Positions 28,016 to 37,232 are shown, numbered from the stretch's first letter. The stretch is DNA of 63,226 nucleotides from Komagataeibacter xylinus NBRC 15237 (GCF_001571345.1 NZ_BCTP01000018.1:1-63226), one strand, 5' to 3'. Numbers and translations: made by a program. Notes: a model not told the origin generated them from the sequence alone.

Positions 28016-29323
28016 TCAGGCGCTTTTTGCCCCGGTCATCTGTTTCAGCCGGGCCGTCAGCCGGGCGGCCCCCATTATGAGGCGGGGAATGTGCCGCGCC
28101 AGTGCAAAGCCGGGAATGGCGGGCGGCCGCCCGGTGGGCAGGCGGGGCCGGTCGCGCCCCCCGCTCAGGATCCACGCCGCCGCGTCATGCCCGGCAAGCG
28201 TGTTGATGGCGAGCCCCCGTCCGTTACAGGCCTGGATGGCCAGCAGGCCTTCATCAAGGATGGGCATGCGCGCAATACAGTCGCTGCGCAGCCAGGCCGT
28301 GCCGGTCCAGGCAGAGGCCAGCGGCGTGTATTCCCAGCCCGGAATGGCCTTTTCCAGGCGCGTATTGATCGTGCGCTCGATCTGTGACCAGTCAAGGTGA
28401 TCGGGGGCGGGGGCTGCGGTAATCAGGTGGCCATGCGTATCAAACCTTATGGAAAAAACATCCGTGGCAAGGTCGGTCAGGGCATGGCGCTGTGGCAGGA
28501 TGTGCTGCTGCAGGTGTGCCGCGAGGGGGGCGGTTGCGACCTCCAGCACGGGCAGCGGCAGCACGGAATGGCGCAGGGCGCGGTGCAGCATCGGGTTGCC
28601 GCCATTCGCGGCCAGGATGACATTGCGGGCCCGGGCCCGGGCCATGCCGCTGGCAAAACTTACCTGCCACCGGAGCGCGCCTTGCCCCTCCTGGCGCGTG
28701 ACGGCGGTGACCTGTGTGCCGTTATGGATGCGGCCGCCATGCTTGATGATGCGTCGCGCCAGTTCATCGGCATAGGCGGCGGGGTCAAGCGCGCCGCCGC
28801 TGGCATCGAGAACGGCCCCCGCATAGCCGCTGCACCCTGAAAGAAATGCGGTTTGCGCTTTATCGAGCAGCGAAACATCCTGCCGCCACGGGCGCCAGCT
28901 TTCCACCACGGCGCGTTCACGCTGCCCGGTGCCAAAAAAGGGCGCAAGGAAGCCATTGGGCATGAGGTCACAGCGCAGTTCCTCATCCTGGATCAGCGCG
29001 CGCGTTTCGCGGGCGGAGGCGGCAATGGCGCCGATCAGGCGCTGGCCTTCTTCGCGGCCAAGGCGTTTGATCAGGCTGTCGGGCGTGTTGCGCACCGGCT
29101 GGCCTGCAATGATGCCGGCGCTTGCGCGGGTGGCCAGCCCCATGGCTGTCCCGGCATTGAGCACGATGACATCCTGCCCGCTGCGGGCCAGATGGAGCGC
29201 GGTGGAAAGCCCGGCGATACCGCCGCCGACCACCACGGTCTCGGCCTCATGCATGCCGGCTGCCGGGGGCAGGTCGGGCAGGGGCCTGCCCTGCCACAGG
29301 GGCCTTTGCGCTGAAGGCTGCAT
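28016..29323 (-). CDS. FAD-dependent amine/amino acid oxidase (DAO family, PuuB-like)
   Basis: 435 residues. N-terminal Rossmann motif ETVVVGGGIAGLSTALHLARSG, then ATRASAGIIAGQPVRNTP, and a C-terminal ILDEGLLAIQACNGRGLAINTLAGHDAAAW typical of glutamylputrescine-oxidase-like DAO enzymes. Such enzymes oxidise secondary or primary amines, releasing H2O2 or passing electrons on. It overlaps the upstream DUF3830-like gene by 1 bp (TGATG) and lies 37 bp from the aminotransferase. The substrate is unknown. It is distantly similar in type to AmaA at 11 kb. Confidence 0.83.
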   Translation of the reverse strand: MQPSAQRPLWQGRPLPDLPPAAGMHEAETVVVGGGIAGLSTALHLARSGQDVIVLNAGTAMGLATRASAGIIAGQPVRNTPDSLIKRLGREEGQRLIGAIAASARETRALIQDEELRCDLMPNGFLAPFFGTGQRERAVVESWRPWRQDVSLLDKAQTAFLSGCSGYAGAVLDASGGALDPAAYADELARRIIKHGGRIHNGTQVTAVTRQEGQGALRWQVSFASGMARARARNVILAANGGNPMLHRALRHSVLPLPVLEVATAPLAAHLQQHILPQRHALTDLATDVFSIRFDTHGHLITAAPAPDHLDWSQIERTINTRLEKAIPGWEYTPLASAWTGTAWLRSDCIARMPILDEGLLAIQACNGRGLAINTLAGHDAAAWILSGGRDRPRLPTGRPPAIPGFALARHIPRLIMGAARLTARLKQMTGAKSA

Positions 29324-29823
29324 CAGGGCTGGCTCATTGCTTCAAATGTAAGGCTGCAACTGCCATTTTTGCGAATCGTGGCGCATCCGGCCTGAAGGGC
29401 GGCCAGATCTTCGGGCACGACATGGGCGCAGACCGATCCCTGTATCCAGCCCATCGGCATGAGCATGCGGCTGCCCGCGCCATAAAAAATGCCGATATCA
29501 AAGAAATCGGCCGGGGGCATGCCTTTCCATGTGCCTTTCGGGGCGAAGACGGTGGCGATCTCTCCCATTGCGGGGAAGCTGGTGGCATTTTCCAGGGGCA
29601 GGTCGCGTGCCGTTGCACCGGGCAGGGCATCTCCTACAACAAGGCAGGAAATTTCCGGCCCGGTCCACATGGCATGAATGGCGTTATGCCTGTCTCCCTG
29701 TCGGGCGATCTGCCACAGCATGTCCGCGTGGCGCGGGGCCTCATGGTCAAGCAGCGCAAAGCGCGCGGCCAGCCCGGACTGTTCTTCACGGATCATGATG
29801 AAACGGGTCATGCAGATATTCAT
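29323..29823 (-). CDS. DUF3830-like protein (cyclophilin-like fold)
   Basis: 166 residues from the ATG at 29823, preceded by GAAGGG. The pattern FALLDHEAPRHADMLWQIA, HAMWTGPEISCLV, then a Gly/Pro-rich centre with GDLA-like strands (FFDIGIFYGAGSRMLMPMGWIQGSVCAHV), matches small DUF3830 proteins that accompany hydantoin, amine or pyrimidine catabolic genes. No catalytic residues are established for that family. As first gene of the operon it is divergent from the 2-oxoacid oxidoreductase across 366 bp. Confidence 0.55.
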   Translation of the reverse strand: MNICMTRFIMIREEQSGLAARFALLDHEAPRHADMLWQIARQGDRHNAIHAMWTGPEISCLVVGDALPGATARDLPLENATSFPAMGEIATVFAPKGTWKGMPPADFFDIGIFYGAGSRMLMPMGWIQGSVCAHVVPEDLAALQAGCATIRKNGSCSLTFEAMSQP

Positions 29824-30189
29824 CCCTTCAATCTGGCCTGGATAAATTATAACCATAATCACGTGATGTCGATCCCATATGAATCATTTCATGATGGAAT
29901 GGCCGCAAGGTAGCCCACGTTGGATCATTTTTTCCTTTTTTATAAATAATTAGGCGCATGATGCGGAGCGGAAAAAATATTCTTCCGTTTTTACTCTTGC
30001 GGACGGGCGGATAACATGTCGTTAATTGCATGCGAAGTAGACGGGGAAGCGGGCAGGGCAGTCGCCTTGGCCATGCCCGGTTCATGTATCATTAAGAACA
30101 AGAAACGATTTGCGCGGCAGATGCGCCCATGGTGGCGCGCGACAGGCTGACAGCCGTCATGTGGCGGATGAAAAACGGGAGCACGATGC
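29824..30189. promoter_or_regulatory. divergent promoter region
   Basis: 366 bp between the leftward oxidase operon and the rightward oxidoreductase operon, AT-rich at 29835-29990. A small dyad ATCAT-TTC-ATGAT lies at 29883-29895, and CACGTG at 29861-29866. It could coordinate both operons. No gene was seen, and I cannot place -10/-35 boxes confidently. Confidence 0.4.
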
Positions 30190-32352
30190 ATGGCGGAGCG
30201 ATCATTTGCGCATGAGGTGAAGCAACTGCGCATTGGTGCGGGGGAAGTCTTCCGCGGGGAGGGTATCCTTGCCATTACCAAGGCGCTGTTGCAGTCGGGC
30301 GTGGGGTATGTGGCAGGGTATCAGGGCGCGCCCATTTCGCACCTGATGGATGTACTGGCCGATGCCCAGGACCTGCTTGCCGAACTCGACGTGCATTTCG
30401 AATCAAGTGCAAGCGAGGCGAGCGCGGCGGCCACGCTTGCGGCTTCGGTCATGTACCCCATCCGCGGCGCGGTGACATGGAAATCAACCGCGGGCACCAA
30501 TGTCGCCTCCGATGCGCTTGCCAATCTGTCATCTGGTGGTGTCAAGGGCGGCGCGCTCATCATCATCGGTGAGGATTATGGCGAAGGTTCCTCCATCATG
30601 CAGGAGCGTTCGCATGCCTTTGCCATGAAGTCGCAGATGTGGCTTCTTGATCCGCGCCCCTCACTGCCCTGTATCGTGGACATGGTTGAAAAGGGCTTCC
30701 AGCTTTCCGAGGCATCGAACACGCCCGTGATGTTGCAGGTCCGGATCAGGAGCTGCCACATGCATGGCAGTTTCGTGGCCCGGGAAAACCGCCGTCCCGC
30801 CATGACACTGAACGAGGCGAGCCTTGCGCCCCGGCGCGATCCCGCGCGTATTGTCCTGCCACCCGCCGCCTACCGGCAGGAGCACGAAAAGCTTGAGCAG
30901 CGCTGGCCTGCCGCCGTGGCCTATGTCAAGGCCGCCGGACTCAATGAATTCCTCGGGGCGACGGAGGGCGATGTCGGGCTGATCGTGCTGGGGGGGCTGT
31001 ACAATAATACCCTGCGGGCCTTGATGCGCCTTGGTCTGGCCGACCTTTATGGGGAGAGCGTCCTGCCCCTGTATGTCATGAATGTCGCCTATCCGGTAAT
31101 CGATGATGAGGTGCTGGAGTTCTGCCGTGACAAGAAAAGCGTGCTGGTGATCGAGGAAGGTCAGCCGGATTATATTGAACAGGCGATTGGCAGGCTGCTG
31201 CACAGGCACGTGCCCGGATGCATGCTGCATGGCAAGGACATGCTGCCCAAAGGCGGGGAATACACGGTCGAGACCCTGACCGAAGGGTTGCGTGGCCTGA
31301 TCGCATGCGCGGCGCCCGACCTGATCGACAATGCCGCGCGGGCCCCCAACGAGATGGCGATTACGGACGAGCCGAAGATAGCGGCCCTGGCCAGAACCGT
31401 GCCAGCGCGCCCCGCCGGGTTTTGCACCGGCTGCCCGGAGCGGCCCATTTTTGCTGCCATGAAACTCGTGGAGGGGGAACTCGGGCCGCATCACATCGCA
31501 TCGGATATCGGCTGCCACCTCTTTTCCATCCTGCCCCCGTTCAATCTTGGCGCGACCACGATGGGCTATGGGCTGGCACCTGCTTCGGCCTCGGCCTTCA
31601 ACGGCTTGGGCAGCGGCAAGCCCCGCAAGCGAACGATTGCGGTCATGGGCGATGGCGGGTTCTGGCATAACGGGCTGACAAGCGGCATCGGCAATGCCGT
31701 GTTCAACAAAAGTGATGATGTCATCGTTATCGTAGACAATTATTACTCTGCCGCCACGGGTGGGCAGGATATTCCCTCATCACGTTCCTCTCCCCCCACG
31801 CGCTCGACCCATCATCCCATCTCCCGCGCCATTGAAGGGGTTGGCGTGGAATGGGTGCGTGAGGTGGACCATACCTATGATGTCACGCGCATGCGCGACG
31901 TGCTGCGTGAGGCGCTGACCACCCGCAAGGCGGGGCCGAAGGTGATTGTCGCCTCATCGGAATGCATGCTCAACCGGCAGCGGCGCGAGAAACCCCTGCG
32001 GCGCAAGGCGCTCGGCGCGGGCCAGCGTGTGGTCAACCAGCGCTTCGGGGTGGATGAGGAGATCTGCACGGGAGATCATGAATGCATCCGCCTTTCCGGC
32101 TGCCCGTCGCTTTCGGTCAGGCCATCAGCCGATCCGCTGAAGGAAGACCCGGTGGCCAGCATCGACCAGAGTTGCGTGGCCTGCGGCAATTGCGGCGAGG
32201 TGGCGGATGCAGCCGTGCTGTGCCCTTCCTTCTACCGCGCCGATACGGTGGTCAATGCGGGCTGGCGGGAGCGGTGGCGTCAACGCCTGCGCACCCGCGC
32301 CGTGGGCGTGCTGCAACGCTGGCGCGAAAGTCGGCGGCCGGTCCTGGGCTGA
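30190..32352 (+). CDS. 2-oxoacid:ferredoxin oxidoreductase, IorA-like alpha subunit
   Basis: 720 residues. It is annotated by type as indolepyruvate ferredoxin oxidoreductase, which decarboxylates a 2-oxo acid onto CoA with reduction of an iron-sulfur carrier. The N-terminal half is the pyruvate-oxidoreductase-like domain (YVAGYQGAPISHLMDVL, FESSASEASAAATLAAS). The thiamine diphosphate site is GDGGFWHNGLTSGIGNAVF ending in VDNYYSAATG (about residues 487-515). Two C-terminal cysteine groups follow: CTGDHECIRLSGCPS and CVACGNCGEVADAAVLCPS. The subunit gene partner follows 59 bp later. Next to an isatin-hydrolase-like gene and an anthraniloyl-CoA monooxygenase homologue, isatinate (2-aminophenylglyoxylate) is a more fitting substrate than indolepyruvate. 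Confidence 0.85.
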   Translation: MAERSFAHEVKQLRIGAGEVFRGEGILAITKALLQSGVGYVAGYQGAPISHLMDVLADAQDLLAELDVHFESSASEASAAATLAASVMYPIRGAVTWKSTAGTNVASDALANLSSGGVKGGALIIIGEDYGEGSSIMQERSHAFAMKSQMWLLDPRPSLPCIVDMVEKGFQLSEASNTPVMLQVRIRSCHMHGSFVARENRRPAMTLNEASLAPRRDPARIVLPPAAYRQEHEKLEQRWPAAVAYVKAAGLNEFLGATEGDVGLIVLGGLYNNTLRALMRLGLADLYGESVLPLYVMNVAYPVIDDEVLEFCRDKKSVLVIEEGQPDYIEQAIGRLLHRHVPGCMLHGKDMLPKGGEYTVETLTEGLRGLIACAAPDLIDNAARAPNEMAITDEPKIAALARTVPARPAGFCTGCPERPIFAAMKLVEGELGPHHIASDIGCHLFSILPPFNLGATTMGYGLAPASASAFNGLGSGKPRKRTIAVMGDGGFWHNGLTSGIGNAVFNKSDDVIVIVDNYYSAATGGQDIPSSRSSPPTRSTHHPISRAIEGVGVEWVREVDHTYDVTRMRDVLREALTTRKAGPKVIVASSECMLNRQRREKPLRRKALGAGQRVVNQRFGVDEEICTGDHECIRLSGCPSLSVRPSADPLKEDPVASIDQSCVACGNCGEVADAAVLCPSFYRADTVVNAGWRERWRQRLRTRAVGVLQRWRESRRPVLG

Positions 32353-32411
32353 AGGTCTGAAGGCAGTCCTTTCGCTATATTTTTCATGTCTTTCCGGGCC
32401 AGAAGAAACTG

Positions 32412-33938
32412 ATGAAACCTGAAAAGAAACCAATTTCAATAGCCGTCTGCGCCATGGGGGGGCAGGGTGGCGGGGTGCTGGTCAGTTGGATCGTGACCCT
32501 GGCGGAACAGTGTGGCTGGGTCGTGCAGTCCACCTCGGTGCCCGGCGTGGCGCAAAGAACCGGCGCCACCATCTATTACATCGAGATGGTGCCGCCCGAT
32601 CCTGCCGGTCGCACCCCTATCCTGGCACTCATGCCCACGCCGGGCGAGGTTGATATCGTCATCGGCGCGGAACTGATGGAAGGTGGCCGCGCCATGCTGC
32701 GTGGGCTGGTTACGCCCGAGCGCACCACGCTGATTGTTTCAACCCACCGCAGCTATGCGGTGGAGGAGCGGATCAGCCCCGGTGACGGGCGGATTGATCC
32801 GGCCGCCGTGCATGAGGCGGCGGCCATCGCCGCCCGCTCTGTCATTGCCTTTGACATGGAGGCCGTGGCGCAGCAGGCCAAGAGTGTCATTTCAGCCGTC
32901 ATGTTTGGGGCGTTGGCCGCAAGTGCTGCCCTGCCATTTCCCCTTTCCGCCTTTCATGATGCCATCCGGCGCGGCGGCATCGGCGTAAAGGCCAGCATCA
33001 GGGCGTTTGATCTGGGTGCCGCCCGCGCCACGCAACCCGTGGCGCAACAGCCGGTCCCTGCTTCGCCCTCTCCTGTGCCGGGCCTGCAACAGCTTACGGG
33101 TCATACGGGTTTTGATGCGCTCCTGAGCCGTGCGGCGGCCCTGCCTGGCGCGGCGCACGGCATGGTGGATGCGGGGCTGCGTCGGGTCGCGGATTTTCAG
33201 GACCTGGCGTATGCGGAGGTCTATCTCGCGCTGGTGGAGGAATTTGCCGCTACGGGGCACGAGGCGCTGAGCATCGAGGCGGCGCGCCATATCGCCAACG
33301 CCATGGCTTATGATGACATCATCAAGGTGGCGGACCTCAAGATACGGCGCACCCGTTTCGCACGTATCGCGGGCGAGATGGGGGCGCGGGGCGGCCAGCC
33401 GCTTGCCATTACCGAATTCATGCACCCGCGTGCGGAGGAAGTGCAGGCCATCCTGCCTTATGGCCTCGGCCTGTTTTTGGAAAAAACCGGGCTGGGCAGG
33501 CGCCTGCTGGCACCTTTTGTCAAAACCGGCTGGCGGGTGCGCACGGACCGCCTGCGCTGGTTCATGCTCCTGTTCCTCACGGCTGAACTCTACCGTCTTC
33601 GCCCTGGTTCGCTGCGCCACAGGCGCGAGATGCGCCATCGGGATGAATGGCTTGCCCTCGTGCGCGCGGCATGGCGGCTGGATGCGAATTTTGCCGTCGA
33701 GGTATTACGCTGCCGACGGCTGGTAAAGGGCTATAGCGATACGCATGCCCGCGGCCTGTCGAAATTCGATCAGGTGATGAAAGCCGTGCGCAAACTGCTC
33801 GGGCACGGGGTCAGTGGTGCAAAAGCAGCGACATGGACCCGTTTCCTCAGGGATGCGGCGCTGGAGGATGCGCAGGGCAAGGCATTGGAACAGGCCCTGG
33901 CCCGCTTTGAACGCGGTGCCATGGTGGAAGGGAACTGA
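32412..33938 (+). CDS. 2-oxoacid:ferredoxin oxidoreductase, IorB-like beta subunit
   Basis: 508 residues. The N-terminal 190 residues are the gamma-type domain (VCAMGGQGGGVLVSWIVTLAE, TSVPGVAQRTGATIYYIEMV, AELMEGGRAMLRGLV), which binds CoA or pairs with the alpha subunit. The remainder is the long DUF6537-like extension found in aerobic IorB homologues (HGMVDAGLRRVADFQDLAYAEVYL, RIAGEMGARGGQPLAITEFMHPRAEEV). Works only with the preceding gene product. It is followed after one base by the cyclase-family gene, so all three form an operon. Confidence 0.85.
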   Translation: MKPEKKPISIAVCAMGGQGGGVLVSWIVTLAEQCGWVVQSTSVPGVAQRTGATIYYIEMVPPDPAGRTPILALMPTPGEVDIVIGAELMEGGRAMLRGLVTPERTTLIVSTHRSYAVEERISPGDGRIDPAAVHEAAAIAARSVIAFDMEAVAQQAKSVISAVMFGALAASAALPFPLSAFHDAIRRGGIGVKASIRAFDLGAARATQPVAQQPVPASPSPVPGLQQLTGHTGFDALLSRAAALPGAAHGMVDAGLRRVADFQDLAYAEVYLALVEEFAATGHEALSIEAARHIANAMAYDDIIKVADLKIRRTRFARIAGEMGARGGQPLAITEFMHPRAEEVQAILPYGLGLFLEKTGLGRRLLAPFVKTGWRVRTDRLRWFMLLFLTAELYRLRPGSLRHRREMRHRDEWLALVRAAWRLDANFAVEVLRCRRLVKGYSDTHARGLSKFDQVMKAVRKLLGHGVSGAKAATWTRFLRDAALEDAQGKALEQALARFERGAMVEGN

Positions 33939-33939
33939 G

Positions 33940-34713
33940 ATGTCACTGTTAACGGAACTGGTACGGGGCCTGCTGGACGGCGAGGTTGCGGTCGTGGATC
34001 TGACCCATACGCTGAGTGAGGATTTTCCCACCCTGGTGCTGCCCGAGCCTTTTGGTCAGACGGCGGCGTTTTCGAGCGAAGTCATCTCGCGCTATGATGA
34101 AAAAGGCGTGGCCTGGTACTGGCGCAACTTTACCGTAGGCGAACATACCGGCACGCATTTTGATGCGCCAGCCCACTGGATCAGCGGCAGGGACGTGCCT
34201 GACAACACGGTTGATACCATGCCCCCGCGCGATTTTATTGCGCCAGTCTGCGTTATTGACTGCGTTGCTCCTGCCGCGGCTGATCCCGATTTTCTTCTCA
34301 CGCCGCACCATATCGAACAGTGGGAAAGCGCGCATGGCTGCATTCCGCCGCGCAGTTGGGTCTTCATGCGTACCGACTGGGGGCTGCGCAGCCGCGATGA
34401 TTACACGAACCGGCGCGCGGATGGGGCCCATACGCCCGGTCCTTCGGCCGAGGCCGTGCGTTTCCTGATCGAGGAGCGGGATATTTTTGGCTTTGGTACC
34501 GAAACCATCGGCACGGATTGCGGCCAGGCCCATCTGCTCGAGCCGGCCTATCCTGCCCATACGCTGCTGCATGGCGCGGGCCGGTATGGCCTGCAATGCC
34601 TGACGGGCCTCAATCAGTTGCCTGCGACCGGTGCGCTGGTGATCGCCGCTCCGCTCAAGCTCATGGACGGTTCGGGCAGTCCGCTGCGCGTGCTCGCCCT
34701 CGTGCCGCGCTAG
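33940..34713 (+). CDS. cyclase-family metal amidohydrolase (isatin hydrolase / kynurenine formamidase-like)
   Basis: 257 residues from the ATG at 33940, with GGAAGGGAAC upstream; a longer frame from 33814 only reads back through iorB. The family metal site HTGTHFDAPAHW is intact, and a further ligand region lies at DCGQAHLLEPAYPAHTLLHG. Cyclase-family enzymes include kynurenine formamidase and isatin hydrolase, which open an amide. Between a 2-oxoacid oxidoreductase and an anthraniloyl-CoA monooxygenase homologue, opening isatin to isatinate fits best. Formylkynurenine hydrolysis is the main alternative, but no tryptophan dioxygenase or kynureninase is in the window. Confidence 0.82.
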   Translation: MSLLTELVRGLLDGEVAVVDLTHTLSEDFPTLVLPEPFGQTAAFSSEVISRYDEKGVAWYWRNFTVGEHTGTHFDAPAHWISGRDVPDNTVDTMPPRDFIAPVCVIDCVAPAAADPDFLLTPHHIEQWESAHGCIPPRSWVFMRTDWGLRSRDDYTNRRADGAHTPGPSAEAVRFLIEERDIFGFGTETIGTDCGQAHLLEPAYPAHTLLHGAGRYGLQCLTGLNQLPATGALVIAAPLKLMDGSGSPLRVLALVPR

Positions 34714-34759
34714 AGCAGATCCCGTTTGAATGGACACATTCGAACGGGTGAAGATGCTC
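34713..34759. repeat. nested hairpin / cruciform after the cyclase gene
   Basis: Inner stem CCCGTTTGAATG (34721-34732) with CATTCGAACGGG (34737-34748), 12 pairs including one G-T, loop GACA. Outer stem GAGCA (34713-34717) with TGCTC (34755-34759). It directly follows the cyclase stop and can act as a terminator or mRNA 3'-end element. It has the look of a dispersed intergenic repeat. Confidence 0.55.
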
Positions 34760-34895
34760 GATAAACAATGAGTTAGAAAAATTATACTGAGCCAGAGTTC
34801 AGTGGAATTGCCCTGGGCGCGCGGGCATCCATCATACCAGCCCCGACCTGCGCAGGCCCGCCGGGGGGCACAACATCAAATAAAGGAGTGTCCGG

Positions 34896-37205
34896 GTGGA
34901 CATTGTTTCAATAGGCGGTGGGCCAGCGGGACTGTACGCGGCCATTCTGCTCAAGCGTGACTTGCCCGATGCGCGCGTGCGCGTGTTCGAGCAGAACGCA
35001 CCAGCCGACACATTCGGCTTTGGCGTTGTGTTCAGTGACCAGACGCTGGATGTGTTCGCGGGAGCCGACCAGATCTCGTACGATATGATTCGCGCTGCGT
35101 TTTCCTATTGGGATGATCTGGATATCGCGGTGCGCAATCATGTCTTTCGCGTGCCGGGCAATGGTTTTTGTGGCTGTTCACGCCGCACGCTGTTGCAGGT
35201 CCTCTATCACCGGGCGGAAGCGCTGGGGGTTGAACTCCATTTCGGGGCGGCGGTCATGCCTGCGCAGTTTCCCGATGCCGACCTGATCCTTGCTGCCGAT
35301 GGCATCAACAGCCGCGTGCGGCAGCACGATGCCGCGCATTTTGCCCCTGCGATCGACCTGCGTTCAAACCGTTTTGTCTGGCTTGGCAGCACGCGTGCGC
35401 TCGATGCGTTCACCTTCTTTTTCCGCGAATGCGAAGAGGGGCTGTTTATTGCGCATTGCTACCAGTATGAGACCGAACGCAGTACCTGGGTCATTGAAAT
35501 CGACGAAGAGACATTTGCCCGCTGTGGTTTCGAGGCCATGGCAGAGGCGGATTACGTGGCTTATCTGGAGCGTGTCTTCAGCGAGGAACTGGCCGGGCAT
35601 CCGCTTATTGCCAATCGCTCGATATGGCGCAGGTTCCCTGCCATCCGCTGCGCGAAGTGGCATAAGGACAATGTGGTCCTGCTTGGTGATGCCAAGTCGA
35701 CCGCGCATTTTTCCATCGGGTCAGGCACCAAGCTGGCCATGGAGGATGCGATTGCCCTGCATGGTGCCATTATGTCCACCGACAGCATATCCGCGGCTCT
35801 CGCGCTGTACGAAACGCAACGGCGCGGCGAAGTGGAGCGCCTGCAGCACGCGGCGGAAGTTTCGCTGACATGGTTCGAGCACCTCCACCGCTACTGGCCG
35901 ATGAGTGAAACCCGCTTTGCGTTCTCGCTCATGACACGCTCGAAAGCCATCACATGGGATGACCTGACCCTGCGCGCGCCCGCTTTCATCGCGCAGGTGC
36001 AGCAGGATTTCGAGCGCGACTGCGCCCGCAGGGGCGATGCGGTGCGGCCCGGAGTAGTGCCTGCCTTCCAGCCTTTCCGGTTGCGTGACATGACACTGGC
36101 AAACCGGGTGGTCGTCTCGCCCATGTCCACCTACCGAGCACGGGAGGGTGTGCCGTCCGAGTGGCATCTGGTGCATTATGGCGCCATGGCCCGAGGGGGG
36201 GCTGGCCTGATCTATACCGAGATGACCGATGTCAGTGACGATGGCCGCATTACGCCCGGCTGTGCGGGCCTGTATACGGATGAGCAGGTGCATGCCTGGC
36301 GCCGCATCGTTGATTTCGTGCATGCGGAAGGGGAAAGCCGCGTGTGCCTGCAACTTGGTCACGCAGGGCGCAAGGGCGCCACGCGCGTGATGTGGGAAGG
36401 CATGGACGAACCCCTTGCGGAAGGGGGGTGGGAACTCCTCGCGGCCTCGGCGCTGCCCTATCACCCTCACAGCACGGTGCCCCGCGCCATGACGCGTGAT
36501 GATATGGACCGGGTGAAAGCGGATTTCGTGGCGGCGACCCGGCGGGCGGTCGGGTGCGGGTTCGACATGATCGAACTGCATTGCGCCCACGGCTACCTGC
36601 TGGCCAGTTTTCTTTCGCCACTGACCAACACACGCATGGATGACTATGGCGGCAATGTTGAAAACCGCCTGCGCTACCCGCTTGAAGTCTTCCGGGCCAT
36701 GCGGGCCGTCTGGCCTGCTGATCGTCCCATGGCGGTGCGTCTTTCCGCGACCGACTGGCAGGAAGGTGGCATCACGATGGAGGAGGTCGTGTATATCGCC
36801 CGCGCCTTTGGCCAGGCGGGGTGCGATCTGATCGATGTTTCAACCGGGCAGACAACACCATCTGCCAGACCTGTATTCGGCCGGATGTTCCAGGTACCGT
36901 TTGCCGAGCAGATCCGCGCCGAGACCGGGCTTGCGGTCATGTGTGTGGGCAATATTTCAAGCGTGGACCAGGCCAATACCATTCTGGCCGCAGGCCGTGC
37001 CGATCTGGTGGCTTTCGGGCGCCCCATGCTGGTTGATCCCGCGCTGATCCTGCGGGCAGCAGCGCGCTACGGCGCTCCCATGCCGGCGTTGCCGCCTGGT
37101 GCCCGGCCGGGACTGAATGCAATGACCCGCACCGAAAACCGCCGGTTTGCCGATGAGCAGGCCCTGCGTGTCAAGGCCCGCCCCCGCAGGCATGCCATGG
37201 AGTGA
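34896..37205 (+). CDS. bifunctional FAD monooxygenase / Old Yellow Enzyme reductase, 2-aminobenzoyl-CoA monooxygenase/reductase type
   Basis: 769 residues. It starts with GTG at 34896, with AAAGGAG 8 bp before. Residues 1-380 form a single-component flavin monooxygenase (VSIGGGPAGLYAAILLKRD; LLGDAKSTAHFSIGSGTKLAMEDAI). Residues from about 387 form an NADH:flavin oxidoreductase barrel (PFRLRDMTLANRVVVSPMSTY, LQLGHAGRKGAT, ELHCAHGYLLASFLSPLTN, VGNISSVDQANTIL, VAFGRPMLVDP). This fusion is known from the aerobic anthraniloyl-CoA route, where it hydroxylates and then reduces the ring of 2-aminobenzoyl-CoA. Salicylyl-CoA 5-hydroxylases share only the first half closely. The neighbours, which could make anthraniloyl-CoA, support the first reading. 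Confidence 0.85.
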   Translation: MDIVSIGGGPAGLYAAILLKRDLPDARVRVFEQNAPADTFGFGVVFSDQTLDVFAGADQISYDMIRAAFSYWDDLDIAVRNHVFRVPGNGFCGCSRRTLLQVLYHRAEALGVELHFGAAVMPAQFPDADLILAADGINSRVRQHDAAHFAPAIDLRSNRFVWLGSTRALDAFTFFFRECEEGLFIAHCYQYETERSTWVIEIDEETFARCGFEAMAEADYVAYLERVFSEELAGHPLIANRSIWRRFPAIRCAKWHKDNVVLLGDAKSTAHFSIGSGTKLAMEDAIALHGAIMSTDSISAALALYETQRRGEVERLQHAAEVSLTWFEHLHRYWPMSETRFAFSLMTRSKAITWDDLTLRAPAFIAQVQQDFERDCARRGDAVRPGVVPAFQPFRLRDMTLANRVVVSPMSTYRAREGVPSEWHLVHYGAMARGGAGLIYTEMTDVSDDGRITPGCAGLYTDEQVHAWRRIVDFVHAEGESRVCLQLGHAGRKGATRVMWEGMDEPLAEGGWELLAASALPYHPHSTVPRAMTRDDMDRVKADFVAATRRAVGCGFDMIELHCAHGYLLASFLSPLTNTRMDDYGGNVENRLRYPLEVFRAMRAVWPADRPMAVRLSATDWQEGGITMEEVVYIARAFGQAGCDLIDVSTGQTTPSARPVFGRMFQVPFAEQIRAETGLAVMCVGNISSVDQANTILAAGRADLVAFGRPMLVDPALILRAAARYGAPMPALPPGARPGLNAMTRTENRRFADEQALRVKARPRRHAME

Positions 37206-37232
37206 ATGACACGCCCCAGGCGGGAAAAGCGG

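Noticed and set aside
30190-33938. Simple assignment as indolepyruvate oxidoreductase for tryptophan breakdown
   Set aside because: Kept only as an alternative; adjoining hydrolase and anthraniloyl-CoA type fusion fit isatinate better, and no tryptophan-specific genes are nearby.
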